From Bacteroidetes bacterium HGW-Bacteroidetes-16 (GTDB taxonomy: Bacteria > Bacteroidota > Bacteroidia > Bacteroidales > F082), in assembly GCA_002840975.1 (NCBI GenBank), contig PHDN01000007.1, positions 62,001 through 126,000 on the forward strand: a DNA stretch of 64,000 nucleotides, given 5' to 3'. Shown here piece after piece: positions 1 to 9,568 of the stretch; within the stretch, counting starts at the first letter, position 1, and each line of letters starts with the position of its first letter. Below the pieces are notes generated by a model that was not told where the DNA came from, did no database searches, and saw only the letters and a list, made by a program, of their open reading frames with translations. Position numbers and translations under genes: made by a program.

Positions 1-310
1 TCATGTGGATGGGGGCAGGAGTATCGGGAGTACAATATTTTAGTGAGTTGGTCCGATGTTTGGAAATCGGCAATGGAGTTATTGAGATAATAAACCAAGT
101 ATCATTGGCCTAAGCTATGAATAGTCGAAAAAATTAGATATAAAGGAGTACTCCGCGACAGTTTCCCCCTTTGAGGGTTTAAGGGGGTGAAGATCGGCTC
201 AACAATGAAGCCAATGAAAGTACATAATGAGGACGCAAGTCAAAAACCAGATTGATGAAATCAAGAAATGAAATGAGTTAATTACATTAAATCCTGATCC
301 ATTTCCCCAC
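1..310. other. Left-edge intergenic stretch, no assignable gene
   Basis: No gene can be assigned. Two plus-strand frames are open from the window edge, with stops ending at 90 and 113. Either could be the 3' tail of a gene lying outside, but neither tail is recognisable. A 10-bp palindrome lies at 145-154. A hairpin with a 7-bp stem (165-171 with 181-187, CCCCCTT/AAGGGGG) could end transcription of the thiolase gene, which reads leftwards into this stretch, but it has no long T tract. Confidence 0.4.
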
Positions 311-1513
311 TTATACTTTTTCAAAAATCACAGCAGCACCCTGTCCAACACCGATGCAAAGTGTAGCCAGGCCATAGCGAACGTCATCACGGCGGCACAT
401 TTCATGAACCAGGGTAGTAATTATCCTGGCGCCTGAGCAACCCAATGGATGACCCAGGGCTATGGCTCCACCATTTACGTTGATGAGTCTTTCGTCCAAG
501 CCCAATTCCCTGATGCACGCTATGGATTGCGCCGAAAAAGCCTCGTTAAGTTCAATTAAATCGATTTGGCTTATGTCAAGCCCTGCTCTTTTCAACGCTT
601 TGCGAGTTGCCGGAACAGGACCAATTCCCATAAATGCAGGATCAACACCTGCCACGGCAGAAGATAAAATTTTAACTTTTGGTTTTAGGCCGTATTGCTT
701 TACAATATCTTCGGATACGATGATTAAGGCGGCGGCGCCGTCATTAATGCCGGATGAGTTGCCGGCGGTAACTGTTCCATCAATGGAAAAAGCGGGTTTA
801 AGTTTTGAAAGTTGTTCCGGCGTTACGTCCGGCCTGGGATGTTCATCAAGTGTAACAATCAATGGATCTTTTTTACCTTGTAGAATTGAAACCGGAATGA
901 TTTCGTCATTAAATTTACCCTGGTCAAACGCATTTTTATACTTTAATTGCGATGAGTAAGCGAACTCATCCTGTTCTTGCCGGTTAATTCCATATTTTTG
1001 AGCCACGTTTTCCGCCGTTTCACCCATTGAATAGGGGAAGTACATTTCTGTCAGTTTTTTATTGGGGAACCGCCAACCTATGGTCGAATCAGCTATTTGT
1101 GGTTCACGACCAAAAGGAGTATCACTTTTAGCGACAATCCATGGTGCCCTCGACATGCTTTCTGTACCTCCTGCGATAAAGATATCCCCTTCATCCAGTT
1201 TTATGGCTCTTGATGCATCTATCACGGCCTGCATTCCGGAAGCACATAGTCTGTTGATGGTAACTCCAGCAGTTTCTACAGGAAGTCCTGCCAGCAGCAA
1301 GGCCATTCGTGCAACATTTCGGTTGTCTTCACCGGCTTGGTTCGTACAACCCAGAATCACATCTTCGATTTTGCTTTTTGGGATTCGGGGATTTCTTGCC
1401 AACAATGATTTTATCACAAGAGCAGCCAGATCGTCGGGCCGGGTTTTGCTTAACACGCCCCCGTATTTCCCAATGGGTGTTCTAACGGCATCGATTATAT
1501 AGGCAGTTTTCAT
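311..1513 (-). CDS. Acetyl-CoA acyltransferase, 3-oxoadipyl-CoA thiolase-like (PcaF/PaaJ subfamily)
   Basis: A 400-residue thiolase, full length for the family. It should cleave a 3-oxoacyl-CoA with CoA to give acetyl-CoA and a shortened acyl-CoA. The nucleophile is Cys90 in NRLCASGMQAV, His355 lies in ALGHPLG and the second catalytic Cys386 in CIGVGQG. The stretch NQAGEDNRNVARMALLLAG and the later TIGWRF match, from memory, the 3-oxoadipyl-CoA thiolase subfamily better than generic FadA. It is the last gene of a minus-strand cluster with glutaryl-CoA dehydrogenase and a 4-hydroxybenzoyl-CoA reductase-like enzyme, 130 bp after the dehydrogenase. That context suggests it acts at the bottom of an aromatic or glutarate pathway, as 3-oxoadipyl-CoA or acetoacetyl-CoA thiolase. 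The exact substrate cannot be read from sequence. Confidence 0.88.
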   Translation of the reverse strand: MKTAYIIDAVRTPIGKYGGVLSKTRPDDLAALVIKSLLARNPRIPKSKIEDVILGCTNQAGEDNRNVARMALLLAGLPVETAGVTINRLCASGMQAVIDASRAIKLDEGDIFIAGGTESMSRAPWIVAKSDTPFGREPQIADSTIGWRFPNKKLTEMYFPYSMGETAENVAQKYGINRQEQDEFAYSSQLKYKNAFDQGKFNDEIIPVSILQGKKDPLIVTLDEHPRPDVTPEQLSKLKPAFSIDGTVTAGNSSGINDGAAALIIVSEDIVKQYGLKPKVKILSSAVAGVDPAFMGIGPVPATRKALKRAGLDISQIDLIELNEAFSAQSIACIRELGLDERLINVNGGAIALGHPLGCSGARIITTLVHEMCRRDDVRYGLATLCIGVGQGAAVIFEKV

Positions 1514-1549
1514 GTATGACTCTTTATTTTAAACTTATGTTACCATTGA

Positions 1550-1643
1550 AGGTGAGGTTAAATCAGAGGTCGGGAGTCAGAAGACCGAAGTCTGTGAATC
1601 GGAGAATTAATCTCCCACTTCCCACTTCCAGCTTCCAGCTTCC
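1550..1643. repeat. Degenerate GGGAGTC/GGAAGTC-type tract between thiolase and acyl-CoA dehydrogenase genes
   Basis: The spacer holds short imperfect repeats: GGTCGGGAGTC near 1568 and, at about 1611-1643, repeated CTTCCCACTTCCAGCTTCC-type units that read GGAAGCTGGAAGTGGGAAG on the other strand. The same sequence style recurs at 37081-37165. Confidence 0.5.
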
Positions 1644-2822
1644 CTACAAAAAAGCATTAATTCCGGTAATATCCATTCCTGTGATCAACAAATGAATATC
1701 GTGTGTTCCTTCGTAGGTAATTACCGACTCCAGGTTCATCATGTGACGCATCATGGGGAAATCACCTGTAATTCCCATCGCACCCAGAATTTGTCTGGAA
1801 TCCCTGGCAATCTTAAGGGCAATCTCCACATTGTTTCTTTTGGTCATCGATATTTGGCCGGGTGTGGCCCTATCCTCATTTCTCAACGTGCCCAAACGCC
1901 ATGCAAGAAGCTGGGCCTTGGTAATTTCGGTAATCATCTCGGCTAATTTTTTTTGGGTAAGTTGAAAGCCGGCGATTGGTTTGTCGAATTGCTTTCTTTC
2001 GAGGGCATATCGCAATGCTGTATCGTAGCAATCGCAGGCCGCACCAATAACTCCCCAGGCAATGCCATACCTGGCTGAATTAAGGCACATTAACGGCCCT
2101 TTCAATCCATGTACATTCGGCAATATATTTTCTTTTGGAACCTTGACATTGTCAAAAACCAGTTCGCCGGTTATGGATGCCCTCAACGACCATTTGTTTA
2201 AAGTCTCAGGAGCTGAAAAGCCCGGCATCCCTTTTTCGACAATCAGACCCCGCACGACTTTGTACTCATCTTTTGCCCAAACAACACAAACATCTGCAAT
2301 CGCGGCATTTGTAATCCACATTTTAGCTCCGTTTAGAAGAAAATGATCTCCTTTATCTTCGAACCTGGTTTTCATGCTTCCCGGATCGGAGCCGTGATCG
2401 GGTTCTGTCAAACCAAAGGCTCCGATCATTTCCCCTTTTGCCAGGGCAGGTAAGTACTTTACCCTTTGTTCCTCCGTTCCGAATTTAAAAATCGGGTACA
2501 TGACCAACGAGGATTGAACCGATGCTGCCGAACGCAAGGCCGAATCGCCTCTTTCGAGTTCCTGCATGATCAGTCCGTAAGAAATTTGGTCCAAACCTGC
2601 GCCTCCATATTTTTCAGGAATATAGGAGCCAAACGCGCCAATTTCGCCCAGTTCTTTCATCAGATGTCCAGGGAATTCATGCTTTTGACAGGCCTCGTCG
2701 ATGATTGGTTTTACACGCCTGTTTACCCACTCTCTTACGGAGTTTCTAATCAGTTTATGTTCTTCGGAAAGGAGTTCATCCACACAAAAGTAGTCGGGAT
2801 GGTGATATTGAACAGTTGCCAT
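1644..2822 (-). CDS. gcdH: Glutaryl-CoA dehydrogenase (acyl-CoA dehydrogenase family)
   Basis: A 392-residue FAD flavoprotein expected to oxidise and decarboxylate glutaryl-CoA to crotonyl-CoA, passing electrons to electron-transferring flavoprotein. It resembles glutaryl-CoA dehydrogenase along its whole length: SVQSSLVMYPI, FGLTEPDHGSDP, WITNAAIAD, LNSARYGIAWGV and YEGTHDIH are hallmark segments. The catalytic base should be Glu371 in TYEGTHD. Arg97 and Ser101 sit four residues apart, like the pair that binds the glutaryl carboxylate in the human enzyme, which favours glutaryl-CoA over monocarboxylic acyl-CoAs. It lies 17 bp after the FAD subunit of the Mo hydroxylase and upstream of a thiolase, as expected for aromatic, lysine or tryptophan breakdown through glutaryl-CoA. 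A related non-decarboxylating glutaryl-CoA dehydrogenase is possible. Confidence 0.85.
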   Translation of the reverse strand: MATVQYHHPDYFCVDELLSEEHKLIRNSVREWVNRRVKPIIDEACQKHEFPGHLMKELGEIGAFGSYIPEKYGGAGLDQISYGLIMQELERGDSALRSAASVQSSLVMYPIFKFGTEEQRVKYLPALAKGEMIGAFGLTEPDHGSDPGSMKTRFEDKGDHFLLNGAKMWITNAAIADVCVVWAKDEYKVVRGLIVEKGMPGFSAPETLNKWSLRASITGELVFDNVKVPKENILPNVHGLKGPLMCLNSARYGIAWGVIGAACDCYDTALRYALERKQFDKPIAGFQLTQKKLAEMITEITKAQLLAWRLGTLRNEDRATPGQISMTKRNNVEIALKIARDSRQILGAMGITGDFPMMRHMMNLESVITYEGTHDIHLLITGMDITGINAFL

Positions 2823-2839
2823 ATTCCTGAGTTTATTAT

Positions 2840-3787
2840 TTAAAGAGAATTAAGTTCTGTTAAGGATTCAACTAAGTATGTTTTTAGCATCGTTTTTCTG
2901 TATTGGCGATCAAAAAAATCGTTGTTAATAATTTTTGCTTTTCTATTAATTTCTTCATAAATGGCGTCGAAAGGGATCCCTTTTTCAGTGTTGACAACAA
3001 TTGGATTTGGTGCAATCCCGGAAAGGGCCATCTTAATGCAATGATTAATATGAAGAGTTGAGGCTATCGTGAGCGAAGTAAATTCCAGGGTTTTTCTTTG
3101 TCTAAGCTTCTTGAAAGTGGATTTGATATGCTGGTTTAGAGGTAAAAGTATGAATTTTAAGATACTTTTCCTGTCAATCATTTTTGATTTTATTCCATCG
3201 CCCGAATACAGATACTCCAAAGGAATAACGCTTTCAGAATCCTTATCCACCATCACCACTTTGGCATTTAAACTGATCAACGCGGGTGCCATATCCGACA
3301 CAAATTTTGATAAACATGATTTTTTTCCTCCGGTGGCAATACAAATGTCGCCTCCGCATTTAAGGCAATAACCGGCGGCTTCTCTCCATAGTGCGCTCTG
3401 GTTGTAGAAAATGCACCTGTTTTCACATAAAAGATTTCCTCCAATGGTTGCCTGATTTCTTATTAAAGGCGTGGCTACTGATTTTGCCGCCTCTACGATC
3501 ACCTGAAAATATTCGTTGATATATGGATTGGCGATTATTTCAGACAATTTTACTGCAGCACCTATTTTATACTCATCGCCATCCGGACATGAAGTTGTTA
3601 GTTCAATTATATTGGTCAAATCGACCAGCCCATCAGATTCAAAGTTGCCCTGTTGCCGATTAACCATTACATCCGTGGCGCCTGAGATAAACGAAAGGTT
3701 GCTTTTATTATTTATTAATTCCAGCGCTTCCGAAATGGTTTCGGGAGTAAAATATGGTACTGAATCCGGTGGAGTTGTCATCTTCAT
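2840..3787 (-). CDS. FAD-binding subunit of a 4-hydroxybenzoyl-CoA reductase-like molybdenum enzyme (HcrB-like)
   Basis: A 315-residue FAD-binding subunit of the xanthine dehydrogenase family. The FAD loop appears as SGATDVMVN (about 35-43) and the second FAD motif as NQATIGGNLL (111-120). Unusually, residues 121-160 form a cysteine-rich loop with Cys125, 141, 149 and 158, plus 121 and 144. Spacings of 16, 8 and 9 match those I recall for the extra [4Fe-4S] cluster of 4-hydroxybenzoyl-CoA reductase beta subunit (Cys122, 138, 146, 155 in Thauera). The flanking words CIFYNQSALWR and SDMAPAL also fit HcrB. That cluster is a hallmark of enzymes running reductively, taking electrons from ferredoxin. 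The gene is 13 bp downstream of the fused Fe-S/Mo subunit, which is its obvious partner. True substrate unknown. Confidence 0.82.
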   Translation of the reverse strand: MKMTTPPDSVPYFTPETISEALELINNKSNLSFISGATDVMVNRQQGNFESDGLVDLTNIIELTTSCPDGDEYKIGAAVKLSEIIANPYINEYFQVIVEAAKSVATPLIRNQATIGGNLLCENRCIFYNQSALWREAAGYCLKCGGDICIATGGKKSCLSKFVSDMAPALISLNAKVVMVDKDSESVIPLEYLYSGDGIKSKMIDRKSILKFILLPLNQHIKSTFKKLRQRKTLEFTSLTIASTLHINHCIKMALSGIAPNPIVVNTEKGIPFDAIYEEINRKAKIINNDFFDRQYRKTMLKTYLVESLTELNSL

Positions 3788-3800
3788 GTTCTATAAAAAA

Positions 3801-6569
3801 TTAGGTTTCCAACAAGGCTTTCAGCACTTTGTCTGGTGTAATGGGCAACGACATCATTCTTTTTCCGATGGCATCGAAAATGGCATTTCCTACGGCCGGT
3901 ATTACAGGATGAAGAGCGCCTTCGCCACATTCTTTTGCACCAAAGGGGCCTTCAGGGTCACCGCTTTCGATGATCGAAGCATGAATATTCGGGGTATCCA
4001 GGCTGGTAGGGATTTTATAGTCAAGAAAATTACTGTTCAACAGCAACCCTTTGTGGTATTTCATTTCTTCACTAATGGCCTGCCCCAAACCCATGTGCCA
4101 TGAACCTTCCAGTTGTCCCTCCACAGCCAAAGGATTGATGGCCAGTCCGCAATCGTGCGAACCCCAGATATCCAGAATTTCGACCTCGCCTGTTTGCAGG
4201 TTCACCTTTACTTCTACAATTACACTTCCGAAAGAATAGGAAGGACTAAGACCTGCTCCCGCACCTTTAAATGTACCTCCCAGTTTTGGCGAATTGTAAT
4301 ATCCACTAACGGTTAAAGCACCAATATTCCGGGTGGCCATATCAATGGCTTCAATCCAGGATAAATCTACTTTCCTGTCGTTGGAGAAAACCCGGCTATT
4401 TTCAAAATTCAATTCATCGGCTGAGATGTCAAATTTTTTGATGACAGAATCAACAATGAGATTTTTAAGATTCTCCGCGGCATGTTTGGCAGCATTGCCG
4501 GCCATAAAAGTTACCCTGCTTGAATAGCTGCCCAAATCTACCGGGGTAAGCACGGTGTCGGCGGCAAGGACAAAGATGTTTTCAAAACCTATGCCCAATA
4601 CCTCGGCAACAACAATGGCCAACATGGTATCGCTGCCTTGTCCCATATCGCTTGCCCCCGAAGAAATGACCACCCTTCCGTCGAAATCCACTTTTAAATG
4701 AACAACCGACTGGGGATACTCATTCCAATGAATGGGTAAAGCGCTTCCGCTAATGAAAAATCCTGAGGCCACTCCAACACCATGGCCATAGGGGAGTTTT
4801 CCGTATTTGCTTTTCCATCCCGATTGCTCCATCACAACTTTCAATGCGTCGATGCTTCCATTGGAGGTAATCCTGTATTCACCCACTGTTAAAGTATTTG
4901 ACTCCAAAAAATTCGCAAGTCGTATTTCACATGGATCCTGACCGGATTTTCGTGCGAGTATATCGATCGATGTTTCCATGGCATATCGGGGATTAACAGC
5001 TCCATGACCTCTCATGGCACCACATTGTGGTTTGTTCGTGTACACCCTTCTTGTTCTAAACCCAAAATTATTCACTTTGTAAGGACCTTGTAAGAGTACT
5101 CCGTTATAATAACTTGTTACCACACCAAAACTGCCATAAGCACCGCCATCAATCACGATATCGGTATCGATCACTTCCAGTTTTAAATCCCGGTTCATCC
5201 CCAGTTTGAAATTCATTTTTGTTGGATGTCGTCCGTGATTGGTCAGAAACACTTCCTCTCTTGAAAGAACAGTTCTTACAGGAATACCAAGTTGTTTGGC
5301 CATAAAGGCAATAATGATTTCATGAGGAAAGGGATCGCTTTTTCCGCCGAATCCACTGCCTAAAGTTGGTTTAATGACCCTGATTTTATTGAGTGGAAGT
5401 TCCAACACTTTTGCCAGTGTTTTGTGTAAATAGTGAGGAACCTGCGTGGCGGTAATAATAGTTAATCCGTTTTCGTCCCAGAAAGCAGTGGCCGCATGTG
5501 GTTCAATAAAACCATGGTTGACGCCTTGAAAAGTAAAATCGTTGTCGGTTTTGTAATATGAATCCTCAAACCCTTGTTTTTGGTCGCCAAAGCGCAACTC
5601 GGCCTTTTTATGTATGTTGTTATTGAATTTGCCATTGCGATGGCTATGGTGATGAATCTTTTCATTCTCACCTAAGTCCGCCAGGGATTCATCAGGATCG
5701 AAATATTCTTTTAACGGATGATAGCAAACTTTTATTTTTTCAACCGCCTGTCGGGCTATCTCAGCAGTATCGGCTGCCACGGCAGCAACAATCTCACCAA
5801 TGTACCTTGTTTTTTCAACCGCCAGGGCTGTTTCATCCTCTGAGATAGGAAGTACGCCGAATTTATTTTCTAACTGCTTCCCTGTGACGATGAGGCGAAC
5901 CCCTTCCATTTTTTCTGCTTCACTTATGTCGATGGATTCGATGTTTGCATGAGCGAAAGTGCTTCGCAGGAACCGGCAATGTAGAGCGTTCTTTGTGTAA
6001 ATATCATCGGCATAATCAGCGGTGCCTTTTGCCTTTCTTACAGCGTCCAGATAAGGTTTGGGTTTGCCGACCACCTGATATTTTCCATGATGATATTCCG
6101 GTTGATCCTCTTTTTCCTTTGAACATGCTGAAACGGCTTCGATGATTTTTTTGTAACCGGTACATCTGCATAAATTTCCTGAGAGTGCTTCTTTTATTTC
6201 TTCTTTGGTAGGATCAGGATTTGCTTTTAAAAGCGCGTATGAAGTAAGGATCATTCCTGGCGTACAGAACCCGCATTGTATGGCACCTTTCTCTATGAAT
6301 TTCTTTTGAATTTGATCTAACTCGTTTCTGTCGGAAAGCCCTTCGATTGTGACAATGTTTTTGTTGTGGCATTTTACAGCGGGTAATATACAACTCAAAA
6401 CAGGTTTATCGTCTAATAATACAGTACATGCTCCACAGGTTCCTTGTTCGCAACCAATTTTTGTACCTGTTAAATCAAGTTGCTCCCTCAGTACTTTTGC
6501 AAGTGTAATATCTTCCTTTACCGGTATCCTGTATAGCCGACCATTGACGGTTAGATTTATTTCCCTCAT
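3801..6569 (-). CDS. Fused [2Fe-2S] and molybdopterin subunit of a xanthine dehydrogenase/4-hydroxybenzoyl-CoA reductase family enzyme
   Basis: A 922-residue fusion of the small iron-sulfur subunit and the large molybdenum subunit. Residues 1-80 are a plant-type [2Fe-2S] domain (Cys40, 45, 48, 60). Residues 85-150 are the helical [2Fe-2S] domain (Cys99, 102, 134, 136). From about 165 onwards is the Mo-cofactor domain pair, with GSGFGGK near residue 405 and the active-site loop FGAKECGEG near 880, whose GE glutamate corresponds to the conserved base. In 4-hydroxybenzoyl-CoA reductase these two parts are separate proteins (HcrC, HcrA); here they form one chain, and the FAD subunit is the next gene. 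No signal peptide is seen, so a cytoplasmic enzyme is likely. Nicotinate, purine or aldehyde substrates cannot be excluded, but the neighbours (glutaryl-CoA dehydrogenase, thiolase) favour an aromatic acyl-CoA. Confidence 0.85.
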   Translation of the reverse strand: MREINLTVNGRLYRIPVKEDITLAKVLREQLDLTGTKIGCEQGTCGACTVLLDDKPVLSCILPAVKCHNKNIVTIEGLSDRNELDQIQKKFIEKGAIQCGFCTPGMILTSYALLKANPDPTKEEIKEALSGNLCRCTGYKKIIEAVSACSKEKEDQPEYHHGKYQVVGKPKPYLDAVRKAKGTADYADDIYTKNALHCRFLRSTFAHANIESIDISEAEKMEGVRLIVTGKQLENKFGVLPISEDETALAVEKTRYIGEIVAAVAADTAEIARQAVEKIKVCYHPLKEYFDPDESLADLGENEKIHHHSHRNGKFNNNIHKKAELRFGDQKQGFEDSYYKTDNDFTFQGVNHGFIEPHAATAFWDENGLTIITATQVPHYLHKTLAKVLELPLNKIRVIKPTLGSGFGGKSDPFPHEIIIAFMAKQLGIPVRTVLSREEVFLTNHGRHPTKMNFKLGMNRDLKLEVIDTDIVIDGGAYGSFGVVTSYYNGVLLQGPYKVNNFGFRTRRVYTNKPQCGAMRGHGAVNPRYAMETSIDILARKSGQDPCEIRLANFLESNTLTVGEYRITSNGSIDALKVVMEQSGWKSKYGKLPYGHGVGVASGFFISGSALPIHWNEYPQSVVHLKVDFDGRVVISSGASDMGQGSDTMLAIVVAEVLGIGFENIFVLAADTVLTPVDLGSYSSRVTFMAGNAAKHAAENLKNLIVDSVIKKFDISADELNFENSRVFSNDRKVDLSWIEAIDMATRNIGALTVSGYYNSPKLGGTFKGAGAGLSPSYSFGSVIVEVKVNLQTGEVEILDIWGSHDCGLAINPLAVEGQLEGSWHMGLGQAISEEMKYHKGLLLNSNFLDYKIPTSLDTPNIHASIIESGDPEGPFGAKECGEGALHPVIPAVGNAIFDAIGKRMMSLPITPDKVLKALLET

Positions 6570-6627
6570 TTAAGACCAAATTATTCCGCTCGAAAATATT
6601 AAAAATATCCCGAACAAAGCCGATTAA

Positions 6628-7161
6628 TCAAAAAAGACTTAGTTGAGGTTCGTTTAAAGCTGTTTCCAAAGTGAGTAGTTTCCTCTTTGTGAGCAGTCCT
6701 CCGGCATATCCAACCAGGTGGCCATTGCTGCCAACAATCCTATGGCAAGGCACGATAATAGAAATGGCATTGGCCCCGTTGGCTGCTGCCACCGCCCGGA
6801 TGGCCTTCTCATCGCCTACTATTTTCGAAAGCCCCAAATAGGTTTCTGTTTTCCCATAAGGAATTTCCAGAAGGGCATTCCAAACCCTTTTCTGGAAATC
6901 AGACCCTGCCAGTAACAACGGAAGGTCAAATTGGGTTCTTTCCTGTTTGAAATATTGATCAAGTTGGAGTTTCGTCTCCCGGATAATGGAGGAGTCTGCT
7001 TCTGTGAATGAGGCATTTAACAATGTCTGGATTCGCTTGTCAATGGAAATGCGCATCTTGCGATAGCGCCAGTCGCAAAGGCACAATTGTTCATTGTACG
7101 AACCAACAATCAACTCTCCCAAAGGCGTCCTGGCATATTGTATAAAAATGGAGTTTTGCAT
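6628..7161 (-). CDS. ogt: Methylated-DNA-protein-cysteine methyltransferase
   Basis: A 177-residue suicide DNA repair protein that moves the methyl group from O6-methylguanine to its own cysteine. The acceptor is Cys139 in the canonical IIVPCHRIVGSNG motif, preceded by RAVAAANGAN (the DNA-binding helix region) and IPYGKTETY. The length is normal for stand-alone Ogt without an Ada regulatory domain. It lies 43 bp after pgi on the same strand, so it may be the last gene of the pentose phosphate operon, though its function is unrelated. A separate weak promoter cannot be ruled out. Confidence 0.92.
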   Translation of the reverse strand: MQNSIFIQYARTPLGELIVGSYNEQLCLCDWRYRKMRISIDKRIQTLLNASFTEADSSIIRETKLQLDQYFKQERTQFDLPLLLAGSDFQKRVWNALLEIPYGKTETYLGLSKIVGDEKAIRAVAAANGANAISIIVPCHRIVGSNGHLVGYAGGLLTKRKLLTLETALNEPQLSLF

Positions 7162-7204
7162 GAAGATTTCTTTTAGGTGTTAATTGTGAAGGTTGTACCT
7201 GATT

Positions 7205-8818
7205 TTATCGTCTGTAAAACTCAATCAGGGCATTGGTGGAACTATCGTGATGCAAGGGTTTTTCACCATTCTGTAACTCGGGAATAATGTTTTGCGCCAG
7301 GACTTTCCCCAGTTCAACACCCATTTGGTCGAAGGGATTGATATCCCAGATCACACCCTGAACAAAAACACAATGCTCGTACATGGCTACCAGTTTACCC
7401 AGATTTTCAGGGCTCAGTTTATCCAGAAAGAAAGTGGAGGAGGGCTTGTTGCCTTCAAAAACCTTGTGGGGAACCAGCTCTTCTGCAACGCCTTCGGCCC
7501 GGACTTCATCGGCCGTTTTGCCAAAAGCCAGCGCCTCACCTTGTGCAATCATGTTGGCTATCAGGTAATCCTGATGCGGTGGCAACAGATTGAGCGATTC
7601 TTTAAATCCGATAAAATCAACCGGAATCAATTTGGTTCCCTGATGAATCAACTGATAAAACGAATGTTGTCCGTTGGTTCCGGGTTCACCCCAATAAATG
7701 GCACCGGTTTGATAGTCAGTTACCTGTCCGCCGATTGTAACATGCTTTCCCATGCTTTCCATGGTTAATTGTTGTAAATAGGCAGGAAAGCGGTGGAGGT
7801 ATTTATCATAGGGAAAAACAGCCTGAGTTTCTGCCCCAAAAAAATTGTTGTACCAAACGCCGAGCAGCGCCATGAGGACAGGGATGTTTTTTTCAACGGG
7901 AGCCGTCCTGAAATGTTCATCCATTTTGTGTAAGCCGGTCAGCATTTCGTGGTAATTTTCAGGTCCGATGGCAATCATGGTCGAAAGACCGATGGCCGAA
8001 CTCATGGAGTAACGGCCACCCACCCAATCCCAGAATCCAAACATGTTCTGTGGGTCGATGCCGAATCGGGTTACTTCCTTTTCGTTGGTCGAAACTGCCA
8101 CAAAATGTTTGGCTATCGCCGATTCATCGCCCAGGTTTTTCAGTGCCCATTGGCGTGCTGTTTGCGCATTGGCCATGGTTTCGAGGGTGGTAAATGTTTT
8201 TGAAGAGATGATAAACAGCGTTTCGTCGGCCTGCAATCCTTCTACCGCTTCGGCGAAATCGCTTCCATCCACATTGGACACAAACCTGAAATCCAGGTTT
8301 CTGATACTGAAATATTTCAAGGCTTCGTAGGCCATTACCGGACCTAAATCCGATCCGCCAATACCAATGTTGATGATGGTTTTAATGGGTTTTCCCGAAT
8401 GTCCTTTCCATTCTCCGTTTCTGATTTTGTTGGCAAAACCGGCCATTTTATCCAACACGGCATGCACATCGGGTACCACATTGCGACCATCCACCAGGAT
8501 CGTCGATCCTTTTGGGGCCCTCAAAGCCGTATGCAGCACAGCACGGTTTTCGGTGATATTGATTTTTTCACCACCAAACATGGCCTGGCGCTTTTTGGAA
8601 AAGTCTCTGTCTTCCAACAACTGAGAAAGCAATTTTAGGGTTTCTCCGGTAATTCTGTGCTTTGAAAAATCAAAGTAGATTTCTTCGGCTTTCACCACCA
8701 ATTGCTGACCACGGTTTTTGTCGGTTTCAAACAGGGTTTTTATCGGCAGATGCTTGATTTCGTTAAAATGTTTCTCAAGCGATTTCCAGCTTTCTGTATT
8801 CGTTAACGTCGTTTTCAT
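7205..8818 (-). CDS. pgi: Glucose-6-phosphate isomerase
   Basis: A 537-residue enzyme converting glucose 6-phosphate and fructose 6-phosphate, of the long bacterial/eukaryotic PGI type. Visible signatures are [10 protein letters not shown] near residue 150, ISSKTFTT near 205 (phosphate binding), [12 protein letters not shown] near 260 and [16 protein letters not shown] near 385, which carries the catalytic histidine. The start codon is one base after the pgl stop codon, so translational coupling is likely. It links glycolysis to the oxidative pentose phosphate genes just upstream. Confidence 0.96.
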   Translation of the reverse strand: MKTTLTNTESWKSLEKHFNEIKHLPIKTLFETDKNRGQQLVVKAEEIYFDFSKHRITGETLKLLSQLLEDRDFSKKRQAMFGGEKINITENRAVLHTALRAPKGSTILVDGRNVVPDVHAVLDKMAGFANKIRNGEWKGHSGKPIKTIINIGIGGSDLGPVMAYEALKYFSIRNLDFRFVSNVDGSDFAEAVEGLQADETLFIISSKTFTTLETMANAQTARQWALKNLGDESAIAKHFVAVSTNEKEVTRFGIDPQNMFGFWDWVGGRYSMSSAIGLSTMIAIGPENYHEMLTGLHKMDEHFRTAPVEKNIPVLMALLGVWYNNFFGAETQAVFPYDKYLHRFPAYLQQLTMESMGKHVTIGGQVTDYQTGAIYWGEPGTNGQHSFYQLIHQGTKLIPVDFIGFKESLNLLPPHQDYLIANMIAQGEALAFGKTADEVRAEGVAEELVPHKVFEGNKPSSTFFLDKLSPENLGKLVAMYEHCVFVQGVIWDINPFDQMGVELGKVLAQNIIPELQNGEKPLHHDSSTNALIEFYRR

Positions 8819-8819
8819 G

Positions 8820-9566
8820 TTAGTTCAATTGATCAGTATTATGTAAATTTTGTGCTGCTTTTTTATCAAGAAGCCAGTAAAGAAGCCCGTTTTCCGGATG
8901 AACCAGCGATGCCGGAAGGTGTTCCCAACCTGGTTTTTTCTCCAGAATGCGGGCAACCATTTCGGCCTTGGCCTCTCCGGTGACAATAAACGAAACCATC
9001 CTGGTCTGGTTGATTACACTTCCTGTGACCGAAATCCGCTTTTGACCGGATTGTGGATGGGTGGCCACCTCAAAAAACCGGTTACTTTGAAAAAGTTGAA
9101 TTTGATCAGGAAAAATGGAAGCCGTATGTCCATCTTCGCCAAGTCCGAGCAGGATGTAATCGAACTGCGGTATTCCGTGAAGTGACGGAAGGTGCTTTTT
9201 TACGGTTTCTGCATAGCGAATGGCCTCTTCAGCAGGATCGTTTTCACCCATAATCCGGAAGATATTTTCTTTTGGAATCGGCACCAGATCAAGTAAATGC
9301 TCATGGGCCATTCTGTAATTGCTCTCGTCACTATCGGGTGCTACGCAACGTTCATCTCCCCAAAACACCAGCCATTTATTCCAGTCGATTTGTTCGGCGT
9401 AGTTAAGTGCCAAATACCGGAATAAGGATTTTGGTGTCGATCCACCGGATAAAGCAATGGAAAAATATTGACCTTCAGACAAATCACCTATCTGATTAAT
9501 CAGTTGTTGTGCAACAAATTGCGACAAGTCATCTGCGGTTTCAAATATGTTAATGACCCTCTTCAT
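8820..9566 (-). CDS. pgl: 6-phosphogluconolactonase
   Basis: About 248 residues; hydrolyses 6-phosphogluconolactone made by Zwf. Motifs of the SOL/DevB family are [10 protein letters not shown] (sugar-phosphate binding), FWGDERCV and [14 protein letters not shown] with the proposed catalytic His. I place the start at the ATG at 9566 (MKRVINIFE), two bases past the zwf stop at 9569-9571. A longer frame opening with TTG at 9581 would overlap zwf and adds only five residues. The near-overlap with zwf on one side and pgi on the other indicates a coupled operon. Confidence 0.93.
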   Translation of the reverse strand: MKRVINIFETADDLSQFVAQQLINQIGDLSEGQYFSIALSGGSTPKSLFRYLALNYAEQIDWNKWLVFWGDERCVAPDSDESNYRMAHEHLLDLVPIPKENIFRIMGENDPAEEAIRYAETVKKHLPSLHGIPQFDYILLGLGEDGHTASIFPDQIQLFQSNRFFEVATHPQSGQKRISVTGSVINQTRMVSFIVTGEAKAEMVARILEKKPGWEHLPASLVHPENGLLYWLLDKKAAQNLHNTDQLN

Positions 9567-9568
9567 AT

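Noticed and set aside
3-113. Plus-strand 37-codon frame at the left edge
   Set aside because: Short, no recognisable motif, and an overlapping frame is also open from the edge; not enough to call a gene.
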